64,000 nucleotides of DNA from positions 188,001 through 252,000 of the forward strand of contig CAUYUJ010001448.1 in the NCBI GenBank assembly GCA_963575745.1, in the 5' to 3' direction. Positions 40,611-50,962 of the stretch are shown here, one piece after another (the first letter of the stretch is position 1; the number at the start of each line of letters is the position of its first letter). This stretch comes from Prorocentrum cordatum. Its lineage: Eukaryota > Sar > Dinophyceae > Prorocentrales > Prorocentraceae. The notes below the pieces were generated by a model. It had not been told where the DNA came from, did not search any database, and saw only the letters and a list, made by a program, of their open reading frames with translations. The position numbers were made by a program, and so were the translations under genes.

Positions 40611-41541
40611 CTAGCTGGGCACCCAACGCGCGTGGAAGCGCCCGCCGGAGAAGAGACTGAGCGCCGCCAGCTCTCTGCAAGTGGGCAGCAGGTGCCGCGA
40701 TCTCGCGCGCCCCTTGGCGACCGCCGGGGCTAGGGCCAGATTGTCCGCGAGGAGGCGAGCGCGCCGTCGGCGACGGGCCCCAGCCCGACGCAGGTGACGA
40801 ACAGCCATAACGAGAGCCCGACCCTCCAATCTCATGATCTCGCCCTCCTCCTGGCACCTCCCGCACGCGCATGCCTTCCAACCCGATGCAGCCACTGCCG
40901 AAGCCAGAACCTCGTCGAGTAGCCCGTCACCCCAGGGTCGAGCATCGGTAGCGCGACGGACGTAGGGGCGACGCCGAAGATCATCCAGACCGAGCCAGAG
41001 AACGTCAGGACGAAGCGCATGCTCACGAACACTCACCGCCTCGATCCTCGGCCCTGCACCTCCACGTCTCATTGCATCCCCCGACAAGAGCGGCATCCGT
41101 CCGATCCAATTGGGAGCAGCGCGCCCCGAACCCCTCCGTCGACGCGTCACTGACGTGCACGAGACCGCTCCAGGGCATGTGGATGCCGTGGGAGAGCAGA
41201 GGTAACAGGTCACGCATCCAGCGCAACTCTCTCGCGACGCTCGGCCACAGGGGTGCATTTTTGGCGTGGTTCTCAGCAGTGCAGTGGCAAGCGCCCACGA
41301 TCGACAGGGCCTCCCGACGGAGCAAACAGGCCCAAGCGAAGTGCCCAACCGGCCTTCGAATCTCATCCCCGCTAGCACGACTGGTTCCCAATGTATAAGC
41401 CGAGGCGAGACGTAGTTTCCACATCCTCTTAGAACTGACGATGTTAGCTCGCCTGTCGCCATCAACCAACAGCCCCGTGAACTCGGCAGCGCGGCTGCCG
41501 CTTGAAACTTCGTGACGTCCGAGCCCCATGTCCTCGAGCAT
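40611..41541 (-). pseudogene. RT connection / RNase H-like region of element 3
   Basis: SSKRMWKLRLASAYTLG and VGHFAWACLLRREALSIVGA (connection), SGLVHVSDASTEGFGARCSQ (first Asp: SDASTxGFG). Then in another frame RLEGRALVMAVRHLRR (Glu), RARLLADNLALAPAV (Asp-Asn) and FHARWVPS. D, E and D of an RNase H fold are all visible, so this piece is the best-preserved of its type in the window, although a frameshift near 41.03 kb separates the halves. Confidence 0.6.
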
Positions 41542-41727
41542 GGCGCGGGCATCCTGAATGCGGGAAGTGGCCTCCAGAGCATGTAATCAGACGACTGCAG
41601 AGTTATCTACATGCACGGCATGCTTCACTGGAGTGTCATGAACAACTCGAGGGCCCCCCTGTCGGAGACCTCATCGACGCCGCGCAGACCTCTTCGCTTC
41701 ATCCTAACAGAGACAGCACCTCGACGG

Positions 41728-41763
41728 AACACACACACACACACGCACACACACACACACACG

Positions 41764-41795
<32 letters not shown>

Positions 41796-41895
41796 CACAC
41801 ACGCACGCACGCACACACACACACACACACTCACTCACACACTCACACACGCACGTACACACACGCACACGCACGCGCACACGCACACGCACACG

Positions 41896-41930
<35 letters not shown>

Positions 41931-41957
41931 ACGCACACGCACACGCACACACACACA
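41728..41957. repeat. (CA)n / CACG microsatellite
   Basis: About 230 bp of CA units with CG interruptions in the middle of the RT of element 3; all Thr/His and Val/Cys frames through it are artefacts. Confidence 0.95.
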
Positions 41958-42091
41958 AAACAACACCTACTACCACACCATGGGGAGCACGAGGAGGTGA
42001 GGACGCCAGGGGGCCCCAAGGCGAGCGCGCAGCTCGTCCGACAGTCCGGGGACACACGAAGTCTTCGCCTCTGGTAAAACAGAGCACTCAC

Positions 42092-42990
42092 TCACTCCTG
42101 GGTCAATGACAAAGCGGTTGAAAGCGGCCTGCACATCGCGCTGAGACACCTGCAGAGGCACTTCGTCCTCCGCCTCGACGCGGCCCCAAGACCTACCGGT
42201 CGGGGGGGCGGCCTGGCGGGGGGGCGGGGGGGGCCGGTGGCGGCGCGAGCGTCACAAGCATTCTGCTCACGAAGAATGCCCCGACAGCGGCAGGCCGGGC
42301 GCTCGAGAAACACAGAATGCCCCTCGCGCGTAGGCCCCCCAAGAACACGCCGCGCACCGTCGGGCGCCTCACGGGCGCCAGGTCGGAGTAGACGGAGGAG
42401 ATGCCAAAACCGTCGTCGGCGGAAACTCCGCCGTCCTCCTCGCGAAAGAGACGAGATCCACACTCCGTCCACATCTTGAGCTCCCAGCCGTCGAGCACCT
42501 CGGACAGGTCCACGGGCGCGGAAGAGACCGGGGGCGGCGAGACTGAGCCCGCGCGGTGCGAGGACGGTAGGCCCACTTGGTCGGCCTCGAAGGCGTGGCC
42601 GGCGCGGGCGCCGCAGAGCTCCCGGGAGGCTCCCGCGGCGTCACCGAGCCCAGCGGGCGGCGGGCCAACGGCCCTGTAGGCGACCTGCAGCTCCTCGAAG
42701 CAGGACAGCTGGCCGGCCGAAAGGGGCGACGAGTCGTCACCGCCTGCTGGGCGAGGGTGACCGAATAGTTCGTTGAATGCAGCGGCGCCTCGATTGCACC
42801 GAGACTGCCAGCGTTGCCGCGCTGCCGCCCTTCCTCTAACCCGACGGCATCCAGCGGCGCCAGCAGGGCCCAGGGCCGCGCGATAAGGCAGCGGGCACGG
42901 AAGCAACTCCCGCGACGGCCCGCCAGGGGCCCCGCTGCCCCCCATGAGGAAGGACAGAGGGGTGGCCAGGCACGGCGACGGGGCGGCCAA
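42092..42990 (-). pseudogene. Reverse transcriptase region of element 3 (N-terminal half)
   Basis: WELKMWTECGSRLFREEDGG and GILCFSSARPAAVGAFFVSR correspond to the fingers. VPLQVSQRDVQAAFNRFVID at about 42.13 kb is palm motif A (Asp-x-x-x-x-Phe). No YxDD-type box could be identified before the microsatellite at 41.95 kb. Strongly decayed. Confidence 0.5.
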
Positions 42991-43012
42991 TCTCCGCCGC
43001 TGGGCTGAGGTA

Positions 43013-43723
43013 CTAGTCCTTCTCGCCCATTGAGAGCCTTGCGCTCTTCAAGGGCCTTGCGTCGTTCCATCGGGGCCTGGCGCTCGTTCCCCGGGCCTCC
43101 AGCTCCGGCGAGACGCGCGGCGCGCCGCGCGTTGCGGGGAGCCCGGGGCACAAGTGCGCGTCGAAGGGGTCGCTGGCGACGCCGTTCTCCCGCCCCGCTG
43201 CTCCTTCGGCCCGACCTCCCCCTCGCGCATGCGCTCGATCAGCTGCGCGCGCCCGCGGGCCAGCTCGGCCCGAGCGAGCTGCGGCAGATCGAGCCAGTCG
43301 TGCACCGCGCCGAGGTAGAGCATCTTCACCACCGCCGCGCGCTCGCCCATGCCGGCGCCAGGCGGCTGCAGGCGCCCGTCGGCCAGGGGGCGAGCATGCC
43401 TCTGCTCGGGGTTCTGGAAGTGCTCGGCGATGAACGACAGCGCGAAGAGGACGGCGCGCGGTCCATTGAGAAGCCAATCTTCCCAAAACGATTCCTGCAT
43501 CGCCTCCGCGGCTGCCCTGGAGTCGCGGCGCCGCTTCCCGAAGGGCGCGCGCGCGCGCGATTGCGAGCGCCCGAGCGTCGCCGCCGCCGAGGAGATCGCC
43601 GCCGCCCGTGGCCTCACCCAAGCGGGCCAGTCGCGTCATCGCGTCGCCGGGCTCCACCTTCAAGGCGCCACTTTCGGAGAAGATTCCGTCAGAGCTGACC
43701 GGCGTGCAGAACAGTTGGATCAT
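43013..43723 (-). pseudogene. Pre-RT helical domain of element 3
   Basis: IQLFCTPVSSDGIFSESGAL, then in another frame VKMLYLGAVHDWLDLPQLAR then AELARGRAQLIERMREGE, which parallels the QLNLASVASVGVLCRRVSQI domain of element 2 (Ala-x-x-E/S-x-L-x-R-R-x-x-Q). One frameshift near 43.5 kb and another near 43.2 kb. Confidence 0.5.
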
Positions 43724-43834
43724 TTGCTCCTTTTCGCAAGGTCGCCGCGCACTCGGGCCAGCAGCTCGGCGAACATCGCGCGAACACCGTCTCGCGCCAA
43801 CGCGCGCACTCCACGCTCGCCGCGGATCCGCTAG

Positions 43835-46200
43835 CCCACCGTTGGCCCCGAGCGATGTGAAATCGCGCGCTGGGGGCTGGGGCGGAGTCGTTTGATCTGT
43901 CGCGACGGTCGCGCGCAGCGAGCTTCGCGCGCGCTGCGCCGCGCCATCGCGAGAGCGAGCGCGCCCGCGGCAGCAGGGGGCACGCGCGACCGCGGGGGCC
44001 GCCGACGCACGGGGGCGGCAATGGCGGGGCGCGCGCGAGCGCGCGACAACGCCGCGCGCCGCGACGGAGACCTACGGCGCGCCGGCTTCATCGACGGCCC
44101 CCTTGCGCCGAAAAGACGCGATCCGCCCCGCCACAATTTACGAGGCACGCCTGTCGACCGCGCAGCCCGAAGCCCCGACAGTCGACGGCGCCACTGCCGA
44201 GAAACCTGAGGCGCGAGCGAGGCTCGGATCTCAGATGGCGAATGGGTTCGCGCAGCGGCGCGCTTGGCGACAGCGGGCGCGGGCGGCGCAGACGGGAAGG
44301 GGGGGGATTGCCGGGAGAAGCGAGCGAGGACAGATAGGTCGGGCAAGGGAAAAAGAGCCGCGAGGGCGGAAGGGCGACGAGCTCGCAAAATGACACGGGG
44401 CAGCGGGGCACATCAGGGGTCGACGCAAAATACGCGGGGGATGTTCAACGGAAGGAGCTGAATAATGAAGGGAAGAATTGCAGGCGAGCAGAGGGCCGAA
44501 GAATGCGCGGAGGCCGGCGGCGCCGACGATCGCGCGGAAGCCACGCGTGGAAGAAGGGCGGCGCGATGAGCGGGGGGGGAAAAGGGCAAGGGGAATGATA
44601 AAACAAAACCGTTGGGATGATGACGGCAGGAAGACGACGCACTCGCGAGCGCGAAATGGGTGGCCCGAGCGGCCGCTGATGTGCCGGTGGGCACCGCGAC
44701 GCGCGCCATCATGCCCCTGAAAACTGTTTTTTGGGGCGGGCGCGAACTCAAGCCCAGACGGCGCCAACAAAAATCCGGGCAAGGCTCGGGCCCCGCCTTC
44801 GGGCAGCCCCGATGGATCGATCCTGGTTCGCAAATCACCGAATGAACAATGAATGACGCCGCAGGCTCCGTCGAATGAGAACCCTGGAAGCCCGCCAGGC
44901 CCCGCCAAAAAAACTGGCCACGGCCCCCAGGCTCCGTCCAAGAACGCGCGTTCCAGCCCCCCCGCCCCCGCCCAAAAACCGTGCCCCGGGAAGTCGCCCA
45001 ACGGCCTCGCCAAAAATTGCGCCGCAAATTTTTCCGATAGCATTGCCGGAAACCTTTGCCAAAAAATCTTCTCCAATTTCTTTTCTACCTGGAAACTGTA
45101 AAAGAGATGCCAGAACAATCGGCGACGATTTCCCGGGCCCCTCGCCGGGCTCCCGGCCAGGCAGGAGAATAGCGAACAAGGGCGCCGGCAACGGCGCGGG
45201 GGCAGAGGCCGGGGGGGGGGGGGCGAGCGGCGGTCGAGATGGAGGAGAAGAAGAGGGAGGAGGAAAGAAGAAAAACAAAGGATGAACAGGAAGGGGGGAG
45301 ACAGAAGGCGGGGGGGAGGGGAAAGGTGAGGAGGGGGGGGGCAGAGAAGGAAAAGCAGGAGAATGGACAACGCAAAGGAAACGCGAAGGAAGAGAAAAAG
45401 GAGGGGCAGGGGGGCGAGGCGGGAGCACGAGGAACCAGAGGCTGAACAGGACGAGGAGGAAGAGAGAGGCAAGGAGCTTGAGAACAAGGAACGCGAGGGC
45501 GACAGCGGCGGGGGGGGCGGGGGCCGAGAGGGAAGGCAGAAGAACAACGAGGTGAGTAGAAGGACAACTAACACAAAAAAACATGAGAAATGTCACGCGT
45601 CGCAATGGAAGCACGACGGCAGGGGACAACGGAAGTAGAAACACGAGGGGCCTGACGAAAAGGAGAAGGGATACGATAGGCAAGAAGTGATGACGGCAGG
45701 GGAGGGCCACGGGAAGACATGCTTGGAGACGCCCCAGGAATGGAGAGGACGTCACCAACCCCAATCACAAGATAGGAGAGGAAGGGGAGGAGGAGGTGGG
45801 GGAGGAGGAGGGGAGAGGGATGGGGGAGGAGAGAAGGAGGAGGAGGAGGAGGAGGAGGAGGAGGAGGAAGAAGAAACTGAGAAAGGAAACGGAGGAGGAG
45901 GAGGAGGAAGAGGAGGAGGAGGAGGAGGAGGAGGAGGAGGAGCAAGCGAGAGGAGGATGAGGAGGAGCGGACGCACCGCGCATGTGGCGCACTTCGTGAA
46001 ACAGAGCCACCCATGGAAACGCCAGGCTCCTCCGACGCGCAAAAAAAAAAAAAAAACAAGCGGGCTACGACGACATCGCTGACTTTTCTGGGGGTACCGT
46101 TGAACGCCCCAATATCGCGACGCGGCCGAAGCGCGGCCGCAAAACGCCGACGATGCGGAGCAGGAGCGCGAAGCAACACCCACCATAACGGTGGGCAATC
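43835..46200. other. Gene-free low-complexity region
   Basis: No frame shows a domain. GC-rich DNA (43.85-44.4 kb), then degenerate CGCCAAAAA-type words spaced through 44.74-45.06 kb, a purine-rich tract (45.2-45.5 kb) and a GGA array (45.78-45.96 kb). The minus-strand Leu/Ser/Pro frames are pyrimidine artefacts. Confidence 0.5.
45780..45958. repeat. (GGA)n-type purine array
   Basis: GGAGGAGGAGG with GGGG and AGAAA interruptions on the plus strand. Confidence 0.95.
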
Positions 46201-46619
46201 CCAGCGAATCCGCAGAACTCGCGTGGCCCTACATTCGCTGCGTCATGTGCATGCATGCGTGCATGGGCACAACCCAATATTCATATCGCGTGCTCTTGCG
46301 TCTCGCCCGTGGCAGCCATATTCCAAGAAATGTGTTTGGCGCGTTGCGAGCGGAAGCCCGCTGGCCTGCGCACGTCGCAGGAACAGCAACAAACGCCGCG
46401 CATCTACGCGCGCTGGGCGACGCAGCGCGGAGGCGGCACGATGTCGGCCCGATCGCTTTGAAGCGCGAATGCGCACCGCAAGATGAGCACAACGTCCAAA
46501 TTGCACCAATTTAAAGGAAGCCGAAAGGACCTTTCCCCGCCGCGGGTCGCCGAATCTCGGAAGGCACGCCAAACGCATAAAAAAATGTCTAAAATAGTTT
46601 CCGCTGTCGGTTGGACCTG

Positions 46620-47572
46620 AGATTTCGCGCGCGGGCCCCTCGAGCTCCGGGCCGTCCAGCTTCGACAGCTGCTCCTTCGGCCGGCCGCGCGTCGTTGTCC
46701 GCCTTCGACCGCAGAGCACGCTGAGCCCGGCTGCCCAGCACCTTCGCCTTCGCGATCGCGTCTGCCGCGCCGCCCGAGGCGGGGGCATCGGCCGGCGCCG
46801 CGGGGGGGCCGAGCGCCCGCCGCAACTGCGCAGCCCGCGCCGCGGCATAGTCGTCGAGCGACTCGAGCTCGACTCACACCACGGCCACGCTGACCACCTG
46901 CACGATGGCGATCCCTGCGGAGCCCGCCACGGCCACCGGGTCAGGAGTCTCGGCCCCGAGCGGGAAGCCGCGGGCGGGGTTCGCCACCGGCCAAACACTG
47001 GGCCTCGCGGGCGGGGGCAGCGGGGTGGCGGCGCCGCCCTCGACGTCCTCGCCGCGGTGCGAGCCCCACAGAGGCGTTCGTGTGCCTCCGACGGGCTCGG
47101 GCGCCTCAGGCTCGTCGGCCAGCGCGGGCAAGGGCGCCTGCTGCTTGCCGCGCGGCCGCCGTGCATGGCCAGCCGCGGGAGCCGCTCCGTCGGCGAGGGC
47201 GTCCCCAGGCGCGGCCACTGGCACCTCCATCGCGGCGCGAAAAGCAGCGGCGCGGGCGACCAGCCTCTGCGCGAGCGACGGCGCGGCGTCGCCCGAGCGC
47301 GTCCTCCCGTCGTAGAAGAGGTTGGCGTCGGTCTCCCGCACGCCGCGCGGCAGGGCCCTCGACCGCGGTAGCACCGTCACGCGGCGGAACACCTCCGGGT
47401 CCGCGTAGATCTCATCGTACACGTCGAAGTCTGGGGTCGCCGAGACCCAGTGCTCACGGAAGCGGCGAACTACCTGGCACAGCAGTCTCTCGTGATGCAA
47501 GTCGTCCCCGTGGTACTGCACCAGCAGCCGCGTGCCCTCAGTGAGGGACTCCAGCCCTGCTGGCCCCAGCAT
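46620..47572 (-). pseudogene. Gag-like 5' region of a DIRS-like polyprotein
   Basis: The frame from 47572 opens MLGPAGLESLTEGTRLLVQY, then HGDDLHHERLLCQVV and VSATPDFDVYDEIYADPEVF. Dinoflagellate DIRS-type polyproteins start with a similar beta-rich module (LVHERLLL...LTPDGDVYAE). The rest is Ala/Pro/Gly-rich to a stop at 46874. A further frame (46825-46589: AIAKAKVLGSRAQRALRSK) looks like its continuation after a shift. Same strand as element 3 and upstream of it. Confidence 0.5.
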
Positions 47573-47981
47573 TGCGCCGCCTTTCCTGCGCCGCGCGCCG
47601 CTCCTCGCTCAGCACCGCGTTCGCCTCGTCGTCGTCTGACCCTGCTGTCAGGGCTCCTGCGCGCTGCACCCCAGCACCGCCAGCAGCCTCGCGCCACGCC
47701 CACCGGGCGGCGCGGTCAGCGGCCAACCCCACGGCCACGCCGAGGAAGAAAAATCCTCCTCCCGCGAGTCCTGGGCGCCCAACAGCCCAGCGGCCTGCGG
47801 GCAGTCCACGGGCTCGACTGGCACCCCGGACGAGCAGGTGGGCGAACCGCACACCACGTCCGGGCAAGGAGCGAAGGGCACGGAGGGCACGATTGCAGGG
47901 CCGAGTAAGGTGGAGGGAGAGATGGGACAGCTCTCGGAGCATTCCTCCGATCTGGACCATATTCATCAGCGATTGAGCGCA

Positions 47982-48072
47982 GAAGGCATCGGAACGGATG
48001 CGAGCTCAACCGATTGAACCGATGGCGGAGCCCCGCCCGCTTTACTCAGGATGCCCGTGCACAAAACTACAA
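47982..48072 (+). repeat. Core segment shared with 38174-38272
   Basis: GGCATCGGAACGGATGCGAG, CTCAACCGA, GAACCGATGGCGGAG and CCCGCCCGCTTTACT occur in the same order in both. Here the satellite follows the core; at 38 kb the satellite lies before it. Confidence 0.85.
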
Positions 48073-48700
48073 TCTCACTTTCGATCTCAATGGGACACCA
48101 CGGGACACCACGGGACACCACGGGACACCAGCCGATTTCAGTATCGATACCACTATCGATCTCACTTTTTGGGACACCGCAGGACACCTCAGCCACTGTC
48201 GATCTCATTCAACGGGACACCACGGGACACGACGGGACACCTGTCGATCTCACTATCGATATCACAATCGATCTCACTTAACAGGACACCACGGGACACC
48301 TCGGGGCAACACATCGATCTCAGTATCGATATCAACATCCATCTCACTATCGATCTCACTATCGATCTCACTCAACGGGACACCACGGGACACCACGGGA
48401 CACCGCGGGACACCGCGAGCCACCTCTGGACGGACGGACGGACGGGCGGGCGGGGGAGAATCATTTGTCTTGACTTCGCCCTAGCAGCGGCGGAATCTAC
48501 GGGACACCACGGGACACCGCGGGACACCGCGAGCCACCGCCGAACGGGCGGGCGGAGGAGAATCATTTGTCTTGACTTCGCCCTAGCAGCGGCGGACACC
48601 ACGGGACACCACGGGACACCTCGGGACATCGCGAGCCACCGCCAGACGGGCGGGTGGAGCATAATCATTCGTCTTGACTTCGCCCTAGCAACGGCGGGTT
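48065..48700. repeat. Composite satellite, second locus, with three 102-bp higher-order units
   Basis: Blocks of GGGACACCAC and TATCGATCTCAC units as at 37.6 kb. From 48456 three higher-order units 102 bp apart (aligned at 48459, 48561, 48663) each carry AATCATTTGTCTTGACTTCG followed by CCCTAGCAGCGGCGG and GGGACACC units. Confidence 0.92.
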
Positions 48701-48838
48701 CATTCCTCTCGCGCGCCCACGCAGCTTCGCCTCGCCCGCACGCACGACACGAACGAAACGAAACGATTTCCTGGTTGGGGGTCTCAGTTCCATGCGATCT
48801 CACCCGATATACATACACACTAAAAAATCCCATTTGCA

Positions 48839-48928
48839 AACATGTATCAGACGCCCCGAGAGCCCTCCGAGGAGACCCCAAGAGGCATCTATTGGAACTC
48901 TGACCCAAAGTCAAAGCACGCTGGCAGA
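48839..48928 (+). repeat. Flank module of a triplet-tailed repeat, copy 2
   Basis: CATGTATCAGACGCCCCGAG to CACGCTGGCAG aligns along its length with 22405-22495 and is likewise followed at once by a triplet array (GTC/ATC, 48930-48975). Confidence 0.7.
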
Positions 48929-48929
48929 A

Positions 48930-48975
48930 CATCGTCGTCGTCGTCATCGTCGTCGCCGTCGTCCTCATCGACGCT
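48930..48975. repeat. (GTC)n short triplet array
   Basis: ATCGTCGTCGTCGTCATCGT and similar triplets for about 45 bp. Confidence 0.9.
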
Positions 48976-49214
48976 CCCAGCCGCCGCCGCCCGCCGCCGC
49001 AGGCGCCGGCGCCGGCCCAGAAAACGAAGTCGTCGCCCCCGCCGCCGCCGCCAGCCCCAACCCCCCCCTCCAAGCGACCACAGAACGCGCAATTTCTTAG
49101 GTCAAGAACGCCTGAGGCAAGGGTGGCCAGTAGTAGTCGGAAATGTGATGGAGATGGTGATTGTGAGGTCTTGGCCAAGCAACCAACCTATGGCGCGCCT
49201 CCTGCTTCACACTC

Positions 49215-50962
49215 TCAAGGAGACTGTGCTGGACGTTGTCTGCCAAAGGTCTGCAACTTCTTCCAATGTTCTTGGGCGACCTTCCGCGTGTTCTCCAGCT
49301 TGCCGCGGTCACCGACGAGCAGGCTCTCTTGGAAACTGTTCAAGGCCTCGATGGTCCTGATCTTCCACCCAACATCTCCTGCACAGGAGAAACACACAAC
49401 ACATTGAATACGTTCAGACAACCTTGGTGGTTCCCCCTTCTGCCCCCCCCCTTCGCATATTGGCGCCCGAAGCAAATCTAACAAACATTGTCGACCCTGG
49501 CTCCAGGCGTCGCATCCTTCATCTCCTGCCACAAGATCGACGCCCTCTCCCGGTGCTGCCCACCGTGTGGATGCGGGTGCAGACCACTCAACCGTGTGCC
49601 TGTGATCTCCTGGCCCTCGGCCTCCTCGCCTTCCGCTGGGACCTGCTCCGCGTCGTGCTCTGCGCGAGAGCCCGAGAAGCCAAACCTCTTCAGCATGACC
49701 TCTGTCGTGCTGCCGAATACGACCAAATAGACGCATATTATCAAGAACGTCGTGTTGATAATGGCCGCCTTGTAGTCGCACCACTCCGAGTCGATCTCCA
49801 GCGCAAGGACCAGCGCGATGCCACCACGGAGCCCGGCATGCCACATCATGACCTGATGAGCGAACGTGAGCTCCTGGCTTCCTGGGGCGCCAACCTTTCG
49901 CTTCACAGCGTTGGAGATGAACGCGCACGTGGAGGTTGACAGTCCTCGTGCTGCTAGACAGATGAATACCGCAAACAAAGCGAACCAGACAGCCCGTACG
50001 GAGCTCACCAATGCAGACGAGACACCACACACCATGAACACCATCGTGTCGGACATCTCGGCCGCGACCTCCAAGAAATGGCTGGTCGTCTCCAGCCCGG
50101 CATCCTCAAGCAACTGCGACCCATACATCCTGAACATCATGCCCGCCCACAAGTTCGAAATGATGCCGGACAGCCCCATGCCTTCAGCGAGGGCGAATAT
50201 GAACCACGCGCTCCCCGCAATGTACAGCGTCTCTGGTACAGTGTTGCCAGGCAGCCTTGCGCAACGCAGGAGGAATATTAAGACGCACGAGGTGACGTGT
50301 CCGAGGGCCCACGACCCAAACAGGAGCTTTAACACCTGGAGCGCAATGTGGTATGCTGTCAAATTCCCCCCTTCGTTCAAGGCCTTGAAAAGGACGATGG
50401 CAACCGCATCGTTCACCACTGACTCCCCAAATATCATCGTGTGCAACAGCGGCTGCGACACGTCGAGTCCGAGCTTTGCGAGGGTGCTGAGTGTTGCAAC
50501 TGGGTCTACAGCGGAGATGAGGGCAGCAAATGCAAAATTCGAACGAACATCATCTACCATGTGGAATTCGTACGCTCCAAGGGTACTCAAACAGAGCCCG
50601 ACGAAAAATGTCGCTATCAGCGTGCCCAGAACTGCGAAGATTGCAATGTGCTCGATCTGGGACATGAAATTCATGTGGTTTAGAGTCCACCCGCTGGAGA
50701 AGATGATTACAGGCAGCAAACCTAGATTCAGGAACAGAGAAGTGGCTCTCATATACCAGGCAGTAGAGATCACACCTTCAGAGATCATGACGCGCAGCAT
50801 GAACCCCCCGATGCACGAGACAAGAATGGTCCACGCACTCATGGGGACAGCCGCCAGGGGCCTCCACTGAGCAAACGCGGCGCCCACCAGGATGCAGAGG
50901 AGGAACCCTCCGAAGCCCGGCGCGAGCATGCTCTTCGCCACGCCGTGGTTCGTCTCCAGCAC
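49215..50962 (-). CDS. Na+/H+ exchanger (CPA1/NHE family), 5' exons not found
   Basis: Exon 50962-49600 and exon 49378-49215 (GC-AG intron 49599-49379, phase 1) give 508 residues. About ten to twelve hydrophobic segments are visible. Family hallmarks are LISAVDPVATLSTLAKLG, MIFGESVVNDAVAIVLFKAL (the Asn-Asp pair of the ion-binding core) and MMWHAGLRGGIALVLALEI (conserved Arg/Gly helix). Such antiporters exchange Na+ or K+ for H+ across plasma or organelle membranes. The acceptor AG|GTGCTGGAG at 50963 shows that N-terminal exons lie further right; none was recognised. The cytosolic tail ends with NSFQESLLVGDRGKLENTRK. Without the intron the frame stops at 49478 instead. Surrounding DNA is less GC-biased than the left cluster. 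Confidence 0.85.

Larger units (their letters stand above)
38485..43723 (-). mobile_element. DIRS-like retroelement 3 (N-domain - RT - RNase H-like - Tyr recombinase - C5 MTase), decayed
   Basis: Minus-strand domains run from 43.7 to 38.5 kb in the same order as element 2. A 230-bp CA-type microsatellite (41728-41957) interrupts the RT. A Gag-like frame at 47572-46874 could be its detached 5' end, with 43.8-46.2 kb inserted between. Confidence 0.6.

Noticed and set aside
41502-42077. Thr/His-rich protein over the CA tract
   Set aside because: Microsatellite artefact inside a decayed RT on the other strand.
44231-45764. Leu/Ser/Pro-rich minus-strand frames resembling membrane proteins
   Set aside because: Produced by purine/pyrimidine tracts (GGA/GGG on plus); no regular helix spacing or motif.
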